DNA of 10,752 nucleotides from Cyclobacteriaceae bacterium (lineage in GTDB: Bacteria > Bacteroidota > Bacteroidia > Cytophagales > Cyclobacteriaceae), in NCBI GenBank assembly GCA_030589835.1, contig JAUUZS010000087.1, positions 1-10,752 of the forward strand, read 5' to 3'. The notes beneath the pieces are model-generated. The model saw nothing but the letters and a program-made list of their open reading frames with translations, had not been told where the DNA came from and made no database searches. The translations under genes and the position numbers were made by a program. Of this stretch, positions 1 through 6,842 are shown one piece after another. The first letter of the stretch is position 1; every line of letters starts with the position of its first letter.

Positions 1-1089
1 CCTTTGGCAGGGAGTACTTTACCCAATTTTATCCGGGTATTGGCTTTGGGAAAAGTAACCTATAGATTTATTCCAAAACTTGCGCTGACTCTTCTAATTA
101 TTTTGATATCAACACCATTTCAGATTTATGAATATTTCTTTTATAGAAATAGGGTGAGAAAATATAAATTCAAAACCCCTCCTATTTTTATAATCGGACA
201 TTGGAGAAGTGGTACAACTCACTTGCACAACCTGCATTGCAGGGACCCGGAAAGTGGTTTTACCTCTACATACCAAGCGGTTTTCCCAAATAACCTGAAA
301 AGCAAGTGGGTTTTTAAAACATTTATGAATCTGAATATGCCTGAAAAGCGCCCGTCAGACAATGTGCGGCTATCTGCAAATTTCCCACAGGAAGAGGAGT
401 ATGCGCTCAGCAATATGACACCGTGTTCTCTCTATCATTTTTTTTATTTTCCATCCATCAATGACTGGCTATATGAAAAATACATCAGGTTCAGTGGAAT
501 TTCAGCAAACGAAAAAAACAGGTTCAAAAAAAAATATCATGAGCTGCTGGTGAAGGCTGCCCTTAACCTCAAGAAAGATCAATTGGTATTAAAAAATCCG
601 GTTAATACGGGCAGGATCAAACAGCTCCTGGAAATGTACCCTGGTGCAAAATTTATTCATATTTATAGAAATCCTGTTGTCACCTATCTTTCTACAGTGA
701 AATTTTTTGAATCGCTTTTGGTCACTACAAGCCTAGAAGAATATAAGGATGAATTCATCATCAGTACAGTAATTAAAAATTACAAAAATCTGATGAGCGA
801 TTATTTTGAAACAAAAAATCTAATCCCCGAAGGCCAATTGTATGAAATCAAATTTGAAGATTTTGACCAGAACAACCTGGTTTATCTTAAAGATATGTAT
901 AAAAAATTAGGGCTGAACTCATGGAATACTGCCATGCCATATTTTAAAAAATATATTGAGGCACAAAAAAGCTACAAGAAAAACACCTACAAAATCACAA
1001 GGGCAGAGCTGGACTTACTTATGAATGAATGGGGGTTTGCTATGGAAAAATTAAATTATTTGATTCCTGAAAATCTTGAGGTTATTTAA
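1..1089 (+). CDS. Sulfotransferase family protein (5' end outside the window)
   Basis: Predicted PAPS-dependent sulfotransferase that would move a sulfuryl group to a hydroxyl or amine of an unknown acceptor. The frame is open to the first base; a TTG at 4 is the first possible start here, but the true start probably lies upstream. Counting from that TTG, residues 61-75 hold the 5'-phosphosulfate loop (IFIIGHWRSGTTHLH), a form typical of the Sulfotransf_3-like bacterial families. The PQEEEYAL segment at 128-135 and LKNPV at 196-200 are also typical. Residues 217-231 (FIHIYRNPVVTYLST) match the 3'-phosphate-binding region with its Arg. A hydrophobic stretch at about 24-40 suggests an N-terminal membrane anchor, with the catalytic part on the cytoplasmic side. 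The acceptor could be a lipid or a glycan; nothing here decides it. Family is clear, substrate is not. Confidence 0.88.
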   Translation, partial: PLAGSTLPNFIRVLALGKVTYRFIPKLALTLLIILISTPFQIYEYFFYRNRVRKYKFKTPPIFIIGHWRSGTTHLHNLHCRDPESGFTSTYQAVFPNNLKSKWVFKTFMNLNMPEKRPSDNVRLSANFPQEEEYALSNMTPCSLYHFFYFPSINDWLYEKYIRFSGISANEKNRFKKKYHELLVKAALNLKKDQLVLKNPVNTGRIKQLLEMYPGAKFIHIYRNPVVTYLSTVKFFESLLVTTSLEEYKDEFIISTVIKNYKNLMSDYFETKNLIPEGQLYEIKFEDFDQNNLVYLKDMYKKLGLNSWNTAMPYFKKYIEAQKSYKKNTYKITRAELDLLMNEWGFAMEKLNYLIPENLEVI

Positions 1090-1161
1090 ATCATATTTTA
1101 ATCACTTCAAAGACAAGCAAATTTGTGCTTTTCGAAACAACAATTTTATAAAAGAGAAATT

Positions 1162-1452
1162 ATGAGCTACTTTTTGAAAGACTTTAGACATTTAAACTTG
1201 AAAGAAAAGAGGATAATCATTGGATTTTTAATTACATCTCTTTCAGTAAATTTATTCACTACTAATTTTGAACTTTTTCAATGCATAGTAAACACGATTT
1301 TTCAATTTTTTGCCTCATGGTTGTTTGCCTATGTTTTCAAATTTTTGGCAAAAAAGACGTATTCATCCTATTCAATATTCTCTCTCTGGATTGGTTGGTA
1401 TATTGTAATGATAGGATTTACAATTATAAGTTATTTTCATCAAATCATGTGA
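1162..1452 (+). CDS. Small integral membrane protein, unknown function
   Basis: I do not recognise this 96-residue protein. An upstream TTG at 1123 would extend it by 13 residues, but the ATG at 1162 follows an A/G-rich stretch (AAAAGAGAAAT) and gives a cleaner N-terminus (MSYFLKDFRHLNLKEKR). Three hydrophobic segments at about residues 17-32, 38-62 and 74-93 predict three membrane helices, with a Lys/Arg-rich N-terminal segment and a KFLAKK loop between helices 2 and 3. Codon use and AT content resemble the neighbours. It lies 72 bp after the sulfotransferase in the same direction, so it may be cotranscribed with it. No enzyme motif is visible. It could be spurious, but a consistent hydrophobic profile makes a real gene more likely. 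Confidence 0.6.
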   Translation: MSYFLKDFRHLNLKEKRIIIGFLITSLSVNLFTTNFELFQCIVNTIFQFFASWLFAYVFKFLAKKTYSSYSIFSLWIGWYIVMIGFTIISYFHQIM

Positions 1453-1480
1453 TAGATTATGCGCAGCCAATACTTTTGCA

Positions 1481-2077
1481 TCAATCCTCCATCAATTTAC
1501 GCATATTTACCAGCGATAAATGAGGGTTTTTGACAATGAAAGAATTGACCAACCAGGCCGGAATATCTCCTCCTGGATCGGCAAAATATTGGAATCTGAT
1601 CAAAATTTCGGTTTTGGAAATTTCCTGAATAGTCCACTTTCCGTGAGCCTGAAGCATTCTCACATATTTTTTTTCTCTCTTAACTTTATTGGGATGATTT
1701 TGGATTAGAACCTCCAGCTTGTTTTCAGTTTCATTTAATATAATCTGCTGTACAATGTCCCGCTTCGCAAAAGGAAACGGTACTTTCAATTTCATATGAT
1801 AGGTGATATTGCCCGGGTTGGGATTTTCAAGTATTTCGATTGACTTACAGTCAGGCACCCAATCGTAATAGTGCTCAATGTCTATAATAATTTTTTTGAA
1901 ATCATTAATAGTTCCTGTCATTTTAGCCTCAGCTAAAAACTCATCAAAATTTGAAAATTCTACCTCCCTGGTGAAAATACTGATATCATCTTTTTCGAGG
2001 CTAAGTTCCCATTCATTTTCTGCAGGGTAAAACAGAAATAGTGACAAATTGACTATAAGAAATTTTAATGCAACCAT
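1481..2077 (-). CDS. START-domain (lipid-binding) protein, exported
   Basis: A 198-residue protein made almost entirely of a START / SRPBCC-type helix-grip domain, a fold that encloses a hydrophobic ligand such as a lipid. Residues 1-18 are hydrophobic (MVALKFLIVNLSLFLF) and look like a signal sequence or anchor. The domain begins at WELSLEKDDISIFTREV (about 23-39) and has the typical middle (FKKIIIDIEHYYDWVPDCK, 60-78, in part), the KVPFPFAKRDIV strand near 98-109, and the late region GKWTIQEIS...IRFQYFADPGGDIPAWLVN (about 146-178), where the DPGG.IP.WL.N pattern is a good START signature. The gene converges on the small membrane protein with 28 bp between stops and is divergent from the secreted protein at 2252. 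Family assignment is solid; ligand unknown. Confidence 0.82.
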   Translation of the reverse strand: MVALKFLIVNLSLFLFYPAENEWELSLEKDDISIFTREVEFSNFDEFLAEAKMTGTINDFKKIIIDIEHYYDWVPDCKSIEILENPNPGNITYHMKLKVPFPFAKRDIVQQIILNETENKLEVLIQNHPNKVKREKKYVRMLQAHGKWTIQEISKTEILIRFQYFADPGGDIPAWLVNSFIVKNPHLSLVNMRKLMED

Positions 2078-2251
2078 ATGAAAATGATTCGCTTATATAA
2101 ATCTTAACCATGATTATTCTAAAGAGTTTCAAAAATGCAAATTTTATTTAAATATGATTTTATTATTCATTTGATTAGTTGAAATTGCTTCTTAGGAACG
2201 CTGTCGAAATAAGTTGTTCCTTATTGTCAATTAATAAATAGTTAATATATA

Positions 2252-2941
2252 ATGATGAGAAAGAACATATTTTCTGTTTTTATGCTGCTTTGCCTGGCGC
2301 CAATTTCACTTTTTGCTCAGGGCACATTTGAAGCAATGGATCTTAAAACCTTCGTGGGGCGTCATAATTGGAATAAAACAATTAATCCCTCTTCAGCTGA
2401 ATTTCAAGGATCTCCATTTTTAAATGAGGCATTTAAGCCTGGCGAGGTATATTACGATGGGAAATATAAAATTTCTGATCTTCCATTACGATATAACCTG
2501 CACAATGACGAAATTGAGTATAAGCAAAAAAATGTCATAATGGCTTTTGCTGATCCAAATAGTATCGACAAAGTCGTAATTGGAGATCAGGTATTTTTGT
2601 ATATAAAGCAGGATAAGAAAGGTCCTATTTCAGGGTTTGTCCATATGTGGAATGACCGGTTCCCTACCATTCTTACTAAAATGAAAGTGGATTTTTTTGA
2701 AAAAGAAGAGGCGAAGCCATATGTAGATCCAAAACCAGCTCGGTTTGAACGTGGCTACGATAAGCATTTTCTGATGAAAAGTCAAAATGAGATCGAGAAA
2801 ATAGTTTCTGTAAAAAAGCTGATAAAATCACTTGGCAAGCACCAATCGGAATTATCAGCTTTTGCTAAAAAGGAAAAGATCTCTGCAAATGATCCGGATG
2901 AACTGGCTAAACTAATTGATTTCTTTTATGGATTAGATTAA
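2252..2941 (+). CDS. Secreted protein of unknown function (Bacteroidota-type)
   Basis: A 229-residue protein with a clear Sec signal peptide (MMRKNIFSVFMLLCLAPISLFAQ), probably cleaved near FAQ-G at residue 23. Two adjacent ATGs (2252 and 2255) could serve as start. The mature part has a pattern I associate with uncharacterised Bacteroidota secreted proteins: FQGSPFLNEAF (51-61), LRYNLHNDEIEY (79-90), a VVIGDQVFLYI strand (108-118), and a C-terminal helix-rich tail (about 176-229) with LSAFAKKEKISANDPDELAKLIDFFY. No catalytic motif or metal site is visible. It lies alone on the plus strand and converges on the lipoprotein gene with a gap of only 9 bp. I cannot name a function. Confidence 0.75.
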   Translation: MMRKNIFSVFMLLCLAPISLFAQGTFEAMDLKTFVGRHNWNKTINPSSAEFQGSPFLNEAFKPGEVYYDGKYKISDLPLRYNLHNDEIEYKQKNVIMAFADPNSIDKVVIGDQVFLYIKQDKKGPISGFVHMWNDRFPTILTKMKVDFFEKEEAKPYVDPKPARFERGYDKHFLMKSQNEIEKIVSVKKLIKSLGKHQSELSAFAKKEKISANDPDELAKLIDFFYGLD

Positions 2942-2950
2942 GTTTTATTT

Positions 2951-3532
2951 CTAACCACCAAACTCAGTCCCAAGATCAATATAGCCCGGATAAGTAATCG
3001 GGATACTGTTTACATAAATTGTGGGCTTGATCTTTAAATCTACACGAGTGGGTTTATTCCCGGCATCGGCCAGGTTAAATGCAAAATTGAGCAAAGCACT
3101 TTTTGATTCCTGATTAATCACTTCCAACAGGTTTACTGAAATATTTAATGGAATGAGTTGAGTTCCGCCATTTGCCGGTATTTGATATTCTTGTTGATTG
3201 GTACCAGTGACCATTTGCACACCATCAATCAGAAGAATCCAGTCGAATTTCGCTATTTTAGCTGCCGTAGTATTCGGATTTTTTCCCTCGATATTTAGTT
3301 GAAAATTCAGAGGCACATTACCACTTAAATACGCTTTTGTCAGGCTCCCGGCATTTAGAAAGTTTAAATCTGAAAAGCTTTTCAAGTTTTGAATGCTTAT
3401 TCCTGCCAATTCTGTGTTTGTAAGTGTTTTCATTCTAAAATCACATTTCAGAACGTTTGTATAGGTCATCAGGGTTTTACAGGATGGACCAATAAATAAC
3501 AGCAATAGGAATAAAATACGAAGATTTCTCAT
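2951..3532 (-). CDS. LEA type 2-like lipoprotein
   Basis: A 193-residue probable lipoprotein. The N-terminus (MRNLRILFLLLLFIGPSC) is a lipoprotein-type signal with Cys18 as lipidation site; the lipobox is imperfect (Gly at -3), which Bacteroidota tolerate. The mature part is beta-rich and fits an LEA14/WHy-type immunoglobulin-like domain: a central stretch SGNVPLNFQLNIEGKNPNTT (70-89) with the typical 'NPN' turn, followed by FDWILLIDGVQMVTG (96-110) and IPANGGTQLIPLNISVNL (118-135). Such domains are structural or ligand-binding rather than enzymatic; a role at the cell envelope is inferred. Its start is 95 bp downstream of the metallophosphoesterase stop, with a candidate promoter in between, so it may be its own unit. 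Confidence 0.72.
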   Translation of the reverse strand: MRNLRILFLLLLFIGPSCKTLMTYTNVLKCDFRMKTLTNTELAGISIQNLKSFSDLNFLNAGSLTKAYLSGNVPLNFQLNIEGKNPNTTAAKIAKFDWILLIDGVQMVTGTNQQEYQIPANGGTQLIPLNISVNLLEVINQESKSALLNFAFNLADAGNKPTRVDLKIKPTIYVNSIPITYPGYIDLGTEFGG

Positions 3533-3547
3533 GGTTTTAAATTTTGC

Positions 3548-3578
3548 CGAAAGTAAAACGGTTAATGCTGTGATACAA
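3548..3578 (-). promoter_or_regulatory. Candidate Bacteroidota-type promoter for the lipoprotein gene
   Basis: On the minus strand a TTG (3576-3578) is followed after 20 bases by TACTTTCG (3548-3555), which matches the Bacteroidota -7 consensus TAnnTTTG at all but one fixed position. This would give a very short leader before the ATG at 3532. Prediction by eye only; a chance match in AT-rich DNA is possible. Confidence 0.35.
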
Positions 3579-3627
3579 CGCTATTTTTAATACTTAATTA
3601 CAAGGTAATATATTGCTTCAGTTCAAT

Positions 3628-4461
3628 TCAAATACTAAGTCTGGCCGACATTTCAGTGCCAAATCCTTCCAGATTAATACCTGTTTTTGAAAGCTGAACT
3701 ACTGAATAGGCCAGATTAAATTCTGTTTCAACCATCCCCTTTACATTTACAAAATGTGTATCGTGCATCAACCCATAATTCCCATGATGATTATGCCCGT
3801 TAAACCATGCTTTGATACATCCATATTTTTCGATTAGGCCCAATACCTCCAAGTCATTCAGCAAATTGTGCCTGTGCTCCGGGTATATGGGAAAATGACA
3901 AAATATAATGACCTGCTGATTTTTTTTCTCCGCAACAGCAAGGGTGTTATTCAGCCAGTTTAACTGCTTTTCACCAATACCTCCATTCCAAAAGTTAGCA
4001 TTCACCTTGCCTTCTTGCTCTAGCTTTTCAAGCATTTGCTCTGCTTTTTGATAGTTCTTGGATCCCTTAACATTTGCAAATGTACTAATCTCATTTCCAT
4101 CCAAAACTATAAATCTCCAGCCCTCCATATCGAAAGTATAGTATTTTTGAATACCTATTTTTTTATGGACTTCAGCCTTATGTTGCTCATCAACTTCATA
4201 ATCATGGTTTCCCAAAACATGATAAACTGGAGCTTTAATTTGCTCAAAAAATGGTAGGATTTCATCATAGCTCAACCAATCATGATCGATCAAATCTCCC
4301 AGGTTGACAACAAAATCCAGCTTATGGCTGTTGAACTCCTCAATCGCCCCTTTTAATTTGGCTATTGAGTTTTTGAAATATCGATTCTTGTAGGGAGGGG
4401 CATCGCAATATTGCACATCAGCAACTATTCCAAAAGATATCGACGAGCTTTGAGGATGCAT
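3628..4461 (-). CDS. Metallophosphoesterase, Mn-dependent ADP-ribose/CDP-alcohol diphosphatase-like
   Basis: Predicted calcineurin-like dinuclear metal phosphoesterase, cytoplasmic (no signal peptide). With the chosen ATG at 4461 the protein has 277 residues. Motifs in order: SFGIVADVQY (metal Asp15), NLGDLID (54-59), LGNHD (83-87), FCHFPIYPE (His189) and FNGHNHHGNYG (220-230). The ADxQY start, the G..GEKQLNWL segment, H.PIYPE and the late VNVKGMVET resemble vertebrate ADPRM, which splits ADP-ribose and CDP-alcohols, so that activity is the best guess. An ATG at 4530 would add 23 residues overlapping the exonuclease gene; that extension is Cys/Asn-rich and precedes the domain, so I reject it. 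The chosen start lies 22 bases after the exonuclease stop, implying one transcript. It is not the PdeM type usually linked to this exonuclease. Confidence 0.85.
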   Translation of the reverse strand: MHPQSSSISFGIVADVQYCDAPPYKNRYFKNSIAKLKGAIEEFNSHKLDFVVNLGDLIDHDWLSYDEILPFFEQIKAPVYHVLGNHDYEVDEQHKAEVHKKIGIQKYYTFDMEGWRFIVLDGNEISTFANVKGSKNYQKAEQMLEKLEQEGKVNANFWNGGIGEKQLNWLNNTLAVAEKKNQQVIIFCHFPIYPEHRHNLLNDLEVLGLIEKYGCIKAWFNGHNHHGNYGLMHDTHFVNVKGMVETEFNLAYSVVQLSKTGINLEGFGTEMSARLSI

Positions 4462-4483
4462 ACGGTCTGTAAATTTAGTTGCT

Positions 4484-5482
4484 TTACAGCCACAATTTAA
4501 GCTGTTGATGCTGCAATTCATCAATTTCAATACTATAAATTCCTAGCTTATTTAGTCTTTTGACAAATTCACCGGTTTTGCCATGCATGGCAATTATTTT
4601 TTCTGCGTTGGTCTCTTTAATGGCACGGAGTAATCCAGCCCAATCAGCATGATCGGAAAGTATGAAGCCTTTGTCAATTTTACTTCTTCCAAAATGCTTT
4701 CCGGTTTGTATCCAGCCTGAAGCCATTGCTGTAGAAATGGATTTCAACCCTCGTATAAGCCTTCCTGAAGTGATGGAAGGTGGAGCTATGATCAGGTTAC
4801 CCTGAATATCCTCCAAGCTTGTTTTCTCATCTATGGTGATTGTTTTTGGAAGTTTTCCTCCATCCTCCATGATGACCTCGTTCATTTTTCCAACTGATTT
4901 ATAAACAAACACAGGCCCGATGGAATGATCAATATTTTTAATCATCCTCTGGGATTTCCCCAGGGCATAGCCAAAAAGAAGTGAAGTAATTCCCTGTTCC
5001 CTGTTATTCTTCCACCAATTATTTATTTGATTATAAACGGTTTGCTGTTCAGGCCAACTGTACTCAGGCAATCCGAAGGTGCATTCAGTAATAAATACAT
5101 TGCATTTTACAGGTTCAAATGGCGCACTCAATTGATCATCTTCTAGTTTATAATCGCCAGAAACCACCCAGGATTCACCCCCCAAACTTACTTTTACTTG
5201 TGAAGAACCATAAATATGCCCGGCGGGATACAGGCTCACTTTTACTCCATTTATGCTTAATACTTCTGCATAATTTAGCGCCTGCACATTGATATTTTTT
5301 CCCAACCTGGATCGGAGCAGCGGTACGGTATTTTTATGTGCCAGGTAAGAAATATGGCCAGGCCTGGCATGATCGGCGTGCGCATGGGTAATAATATTCC
5401 GCTCCACCCTTCCGGATGCATCAATATAAAAATCACCCTTCGGGCAATAAATTCCTCGCTTAGTTAATCTCAGTAAATCCAC
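4484..5482 (-). CDS. Ligase-associated-type DNA exonuclease (metallo-beta-lactamase/beta-CASP fold)
   Basis: Predicted zinc-dependent nuclease of the family annotated as ligase-associated DNA exonuclease, related to the mRNA 3'-end factors and SNM1-type nucleases. Visible: conserved N-terminus GIYCPKGDFYID (10-21), HxHxDH motif THAHADHA (32-39), PAGHIYGSSQ (86-95), VSGDY with metal Asp110, ITECTFG (131-137), and the late metal region ILSDHADW (274-281) and MHGKTGEF (299-306). Length 332 is normal. The start is GTG at 5482; the next in-frame upstream codons reach a stop at 5522 without an ATG, and the N-terminus fits the family. Such genes normally sit beside an ATP-dependent DNA ligase, a DEXH helicase and pdeM; none is in this window, where folE lies upstream and an ADPRM-like gene downstream. 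A role in DNA repair is inferred from the family. Confidence 0.9.
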   Translation of the reverse strand: MDLLRLTKRGIYCPKGDFYIDASGRVERNIITHAHADHARPGHISYLAHKNTVPLLRSRLGKNINVQALNYAEVLSINGVKVSLYPAGHIYGSSQVKVSLGGESWVVSGDYKLEDDQLSAPFEPVKCNVFITECTFGLPEYSWPEQQTVYNQINNWWKNNREQGITSLLFGYALGKSQRMIKNIDHSIGPVFVYKSVGKMNEVIMEDGGKLPKTITIDEKTSLEDIQGNLIIAPPSITSGRLIRGLKSISTAMASGWIQTGKHFGRSKIDKGFILSDHADWAGLLRAIKETNAEKIIAMHGKTGEFVKRLNKLGIYSIEIDELQHQQLKLWL

Positions 5483-5492
5483 ATTTTTGCAT

Positions 5493-5517
5493 AAAAAAGG
5501 CAGCTCATAAAGCTGCC
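5493..5517 (-). terminator. Intrinsic terminator after folE, abutting the exonuclease start
   Basis: On the minus strand a perfect 7-bp stem GGCAGCT / AGCTGCC with a 5-base loop (TTATG) is followed directly by a run of six T. It lies 25 bases after the folE stop and would end the pterin-gene transcript. The T run ends only 10 bases before the GTG start of the exonuclease gene, so it may also act as an attenuator or fold over that gene's ribosome binding region. Confidence 0.75.
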
Positions 5518-5542
5518 AGTATCATATTTCCTTAACGTGATA

Positions 5543-6235
5543 TTATTTATTGTAAACGTAGGATAGAAATTCTTTCCTGGTTTCAATTTGCTCAAATTTT
5601 CCATGGTAAAAGGAAGTAACTGTACTGCTCGAGGTATCCTGAATTCCCCTGGATGAAACACACAGGTGTTCGGCATCCACCAAAACGGCAACATCTTCAG
5701 TTTGTAAAAGGGATTTGATTTCATTGCCAATCTGTACGGTCATGCGCTCCTGAACCTGTGGTCGTTTTGCGAAATGCTGTACAATCCGGTTGATCTTGGA
5801 AAGCCCGATCACTTTGCCACTGCTGATGTAGGCCACATGCACCTTTCCGATAATGGGAACAAAATGATGCTCACAATTTGAGTATATCGTAATATCCTTT
5901 TCAACAAGCATTTGGTTGTAATTGTACTTGTTATCAAAGAGCTTCACCTCGGGCTTATTTTTAGGATTAAGTCCAGAGAAAATCTCTTTCACATACATTT
6001 TAGCAACCCTTTCCGGTGTCCCCTTTAGGCTATCATCTGTGAGATCCAGGCCTAAAATTTCCATGATTTCCTTAAAATGTGTTTGAATCATTTCAATTTT
6101 CAGCTCATCATCAAGATCGAAAGCATCATCACGCAGCGGCGTTTCATAGGATGACCCGACATGTTCATCGCCAATTTCATCCACTGTCAATCCATTAACA
6201 GGACGGGAATTCCACAAAGTTTCTTTCTGTTTCAT
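5543..6235 (-). CDS. folE: GTP cyclohydrolase I
   Basis: Converts GTP to 7,8-dihydroneopterin triphosphate plus formate, the first step towards folate, queuosine-type deazapurines or tetrahydrobiopterin; cytoplasmic homodecamer in known relatives. The 230 residues include SLKGTPERVAKMYV (69-82), the zinc and catalytic segment YSNCEHHFVPIIGK (118-131; Cys121, His123, His124), GLSKINRIV (144-152), AKRPQVQERM (156-165), and the third zinc ligand in HLCVSSRG (Cys192). All key residues are present. The first about 30 residues are variable, with IGDEH.GSS.ETPLRDDAFDL as in other Bacteroidota enzymes. The ATG at 6235 overlaps the preceding pterin synthase gene by 41 bp, so the two are surely cotranscribed and possibly translationally coupled. 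Transcription probably ends at the hairpin at 5493-5517. Confidence 0.97.
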   Translation of the reverse strand: MKQKETLWNSRPVNGLTVDEIGDEHVGSSYETPLRDDAFDLDDELKIEMIQTHFKEIMEILGLDLTDDSLKGTPERVAKMYVKEIFSGLNPKNKPEVKLFDNKYNYNQMLVEKDITIYSNCEHHFVPIIGKVHVAYISSGKVIGLSKINRIVQHFAKRPQVQERMTVQIGNEIKSLLQTEDVAVLVDAEHLCVSSRGIQDTSSSTVTSFYHGKFEQIETRKEFLSYVYNK

Positions 6236-6605
6236 AAAGGATTACTTTTATTTCGAGTTGTTTGTCGATTTTTCCTCTTAGTATGTTCCAAATCACTACA
6301 GCAATATTTTCGGCCGTAGGCAATAATTTTTTAAAATCTTCCGTATCGAGGTTCAAATTTTTGTGATCAAAACGATCAACAATATTTATATTAATAATAT
6401 CACTCAATATTTTCATGTCAATCACATACCCGCTTTCCTCATCAGGTTCGCCGGAAACTTTCACGATAAGCTCATAATTGTGCCCATGAAAATTAGCATT
6501 GTTACATTTACCGAATACTGCCAGATTTTTTTCATCCGACCAGCTGGCATTATGTAAACGATGTGCGGCATTAAAATGTTCCTTTCTGCAAACGGTTACT
6601 TTCAT
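6195..6605 (-). CDS. 6-pyruvoyl-tetrahydropterin synthase / 6-carboxytetrahydropterin synthase (PTPS/QueD) family
   Basis: Uses the FolE product 7,8-dihydroneopterin triphosphate. The 136 residues show the zinc ligands His15 (FNAAHRL), His40 and His42 (HGHNY), the catalytic Cys34 in FGKCNNANFHGHNY (31-44), the Asp80-His81 pair in DHKNLNLD, TAENIAVVIW (97-106) and the pterin-anchoring Glu126 in YETERNFVEF. The spacing Cys-x5-HGH and the wording FGKCNN.. HGHNY resemble the animal 6-pyruvoyl-tetrahydropterin synthase; classical QueD has Cys-x3-HGH. It may therefore supply a biopterin-like cofactor rather than, or besides, queuosine. Automated annotation will probably say queD; I leave the symbol empty because of this doubt. 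It is the first gene of the folE transcript, with a long non-coding region upstream that probably holds the promoter. Confidence 0.9.
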   Translation of the reverse strand: MKVTVCRKEHFNAAHRLHNASWSDEKNLAVFGKCNNANFHGHNYELIVKVSGEPDEESGYVIDMKILSDIININIVDRFDHKNLNLDTEDFKKLLPTAENIAVVIWNILRGKIDKQLEIKVILYETERNFVEFPSC

Positions 6606-6660
6606 ACGATAACTTAAACAGCTATTAAAATCATTTGTTTGGTAAATAATAAAAATATTT

Positions 6661-6745
6661 CATTAACTACGTCCGGGGTCAAAATCATTTATCCTTATGA
6701 AATGCTAAACCGGATTCATTAACGCGGGGTCAAAAGTAATCATTT
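6661..6745. repeat. Imperfect direct repeat containing CGGGGTCAAAA
   Basis: Two copies, 6661-6690 and 6717-6745, share CATTAAC, then an exact 11-mer CGGGGTCAAAA (6674-6684 and 6725-6735), then TCATTT, with short insertions between these blocks. The G-rich core stands out in this AT-rich gap. Read on the minus strand, the second copy contains TACTTTTG (6731-6738), a full match to the TAnnTTTG promoter element, and the first contains the near match TGATTTTG (6680-6687); both face the pterin synthase gene. They may be tandem promoter or operator sites. Confidence 0.55.
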
Positions 6746-6842
6746 TTGATATAATGATTGTCAACCAAATTGTTAAGCTCGGCATTTCACATTTTACTAT
6801 TATAAAAATCAAAACCTCACTTTACATGAGTACCAATCTCTA

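Noticed and set aside
2194..2220. GGAAC ... GTTCC inverted repeat upstream of the secreted protein gene
   Set aside because: Arms of only 5 bp with a 17-base spacer, no second copy and no T run; likely chance.
4462..4530. Longer N-terminus for the metallophosphoesterase from ATG 4530
   Set aside because: It would overlap the exonuclease by 47 bp and add a Cys/Asn-rich segment that is not part of the domain.
5470..5730. 86-codon minus-strand frame across the folE end and the terminator
   Set aside because: It lies out of frame over folE, which has all its family motifs through to its own stop at 5543.
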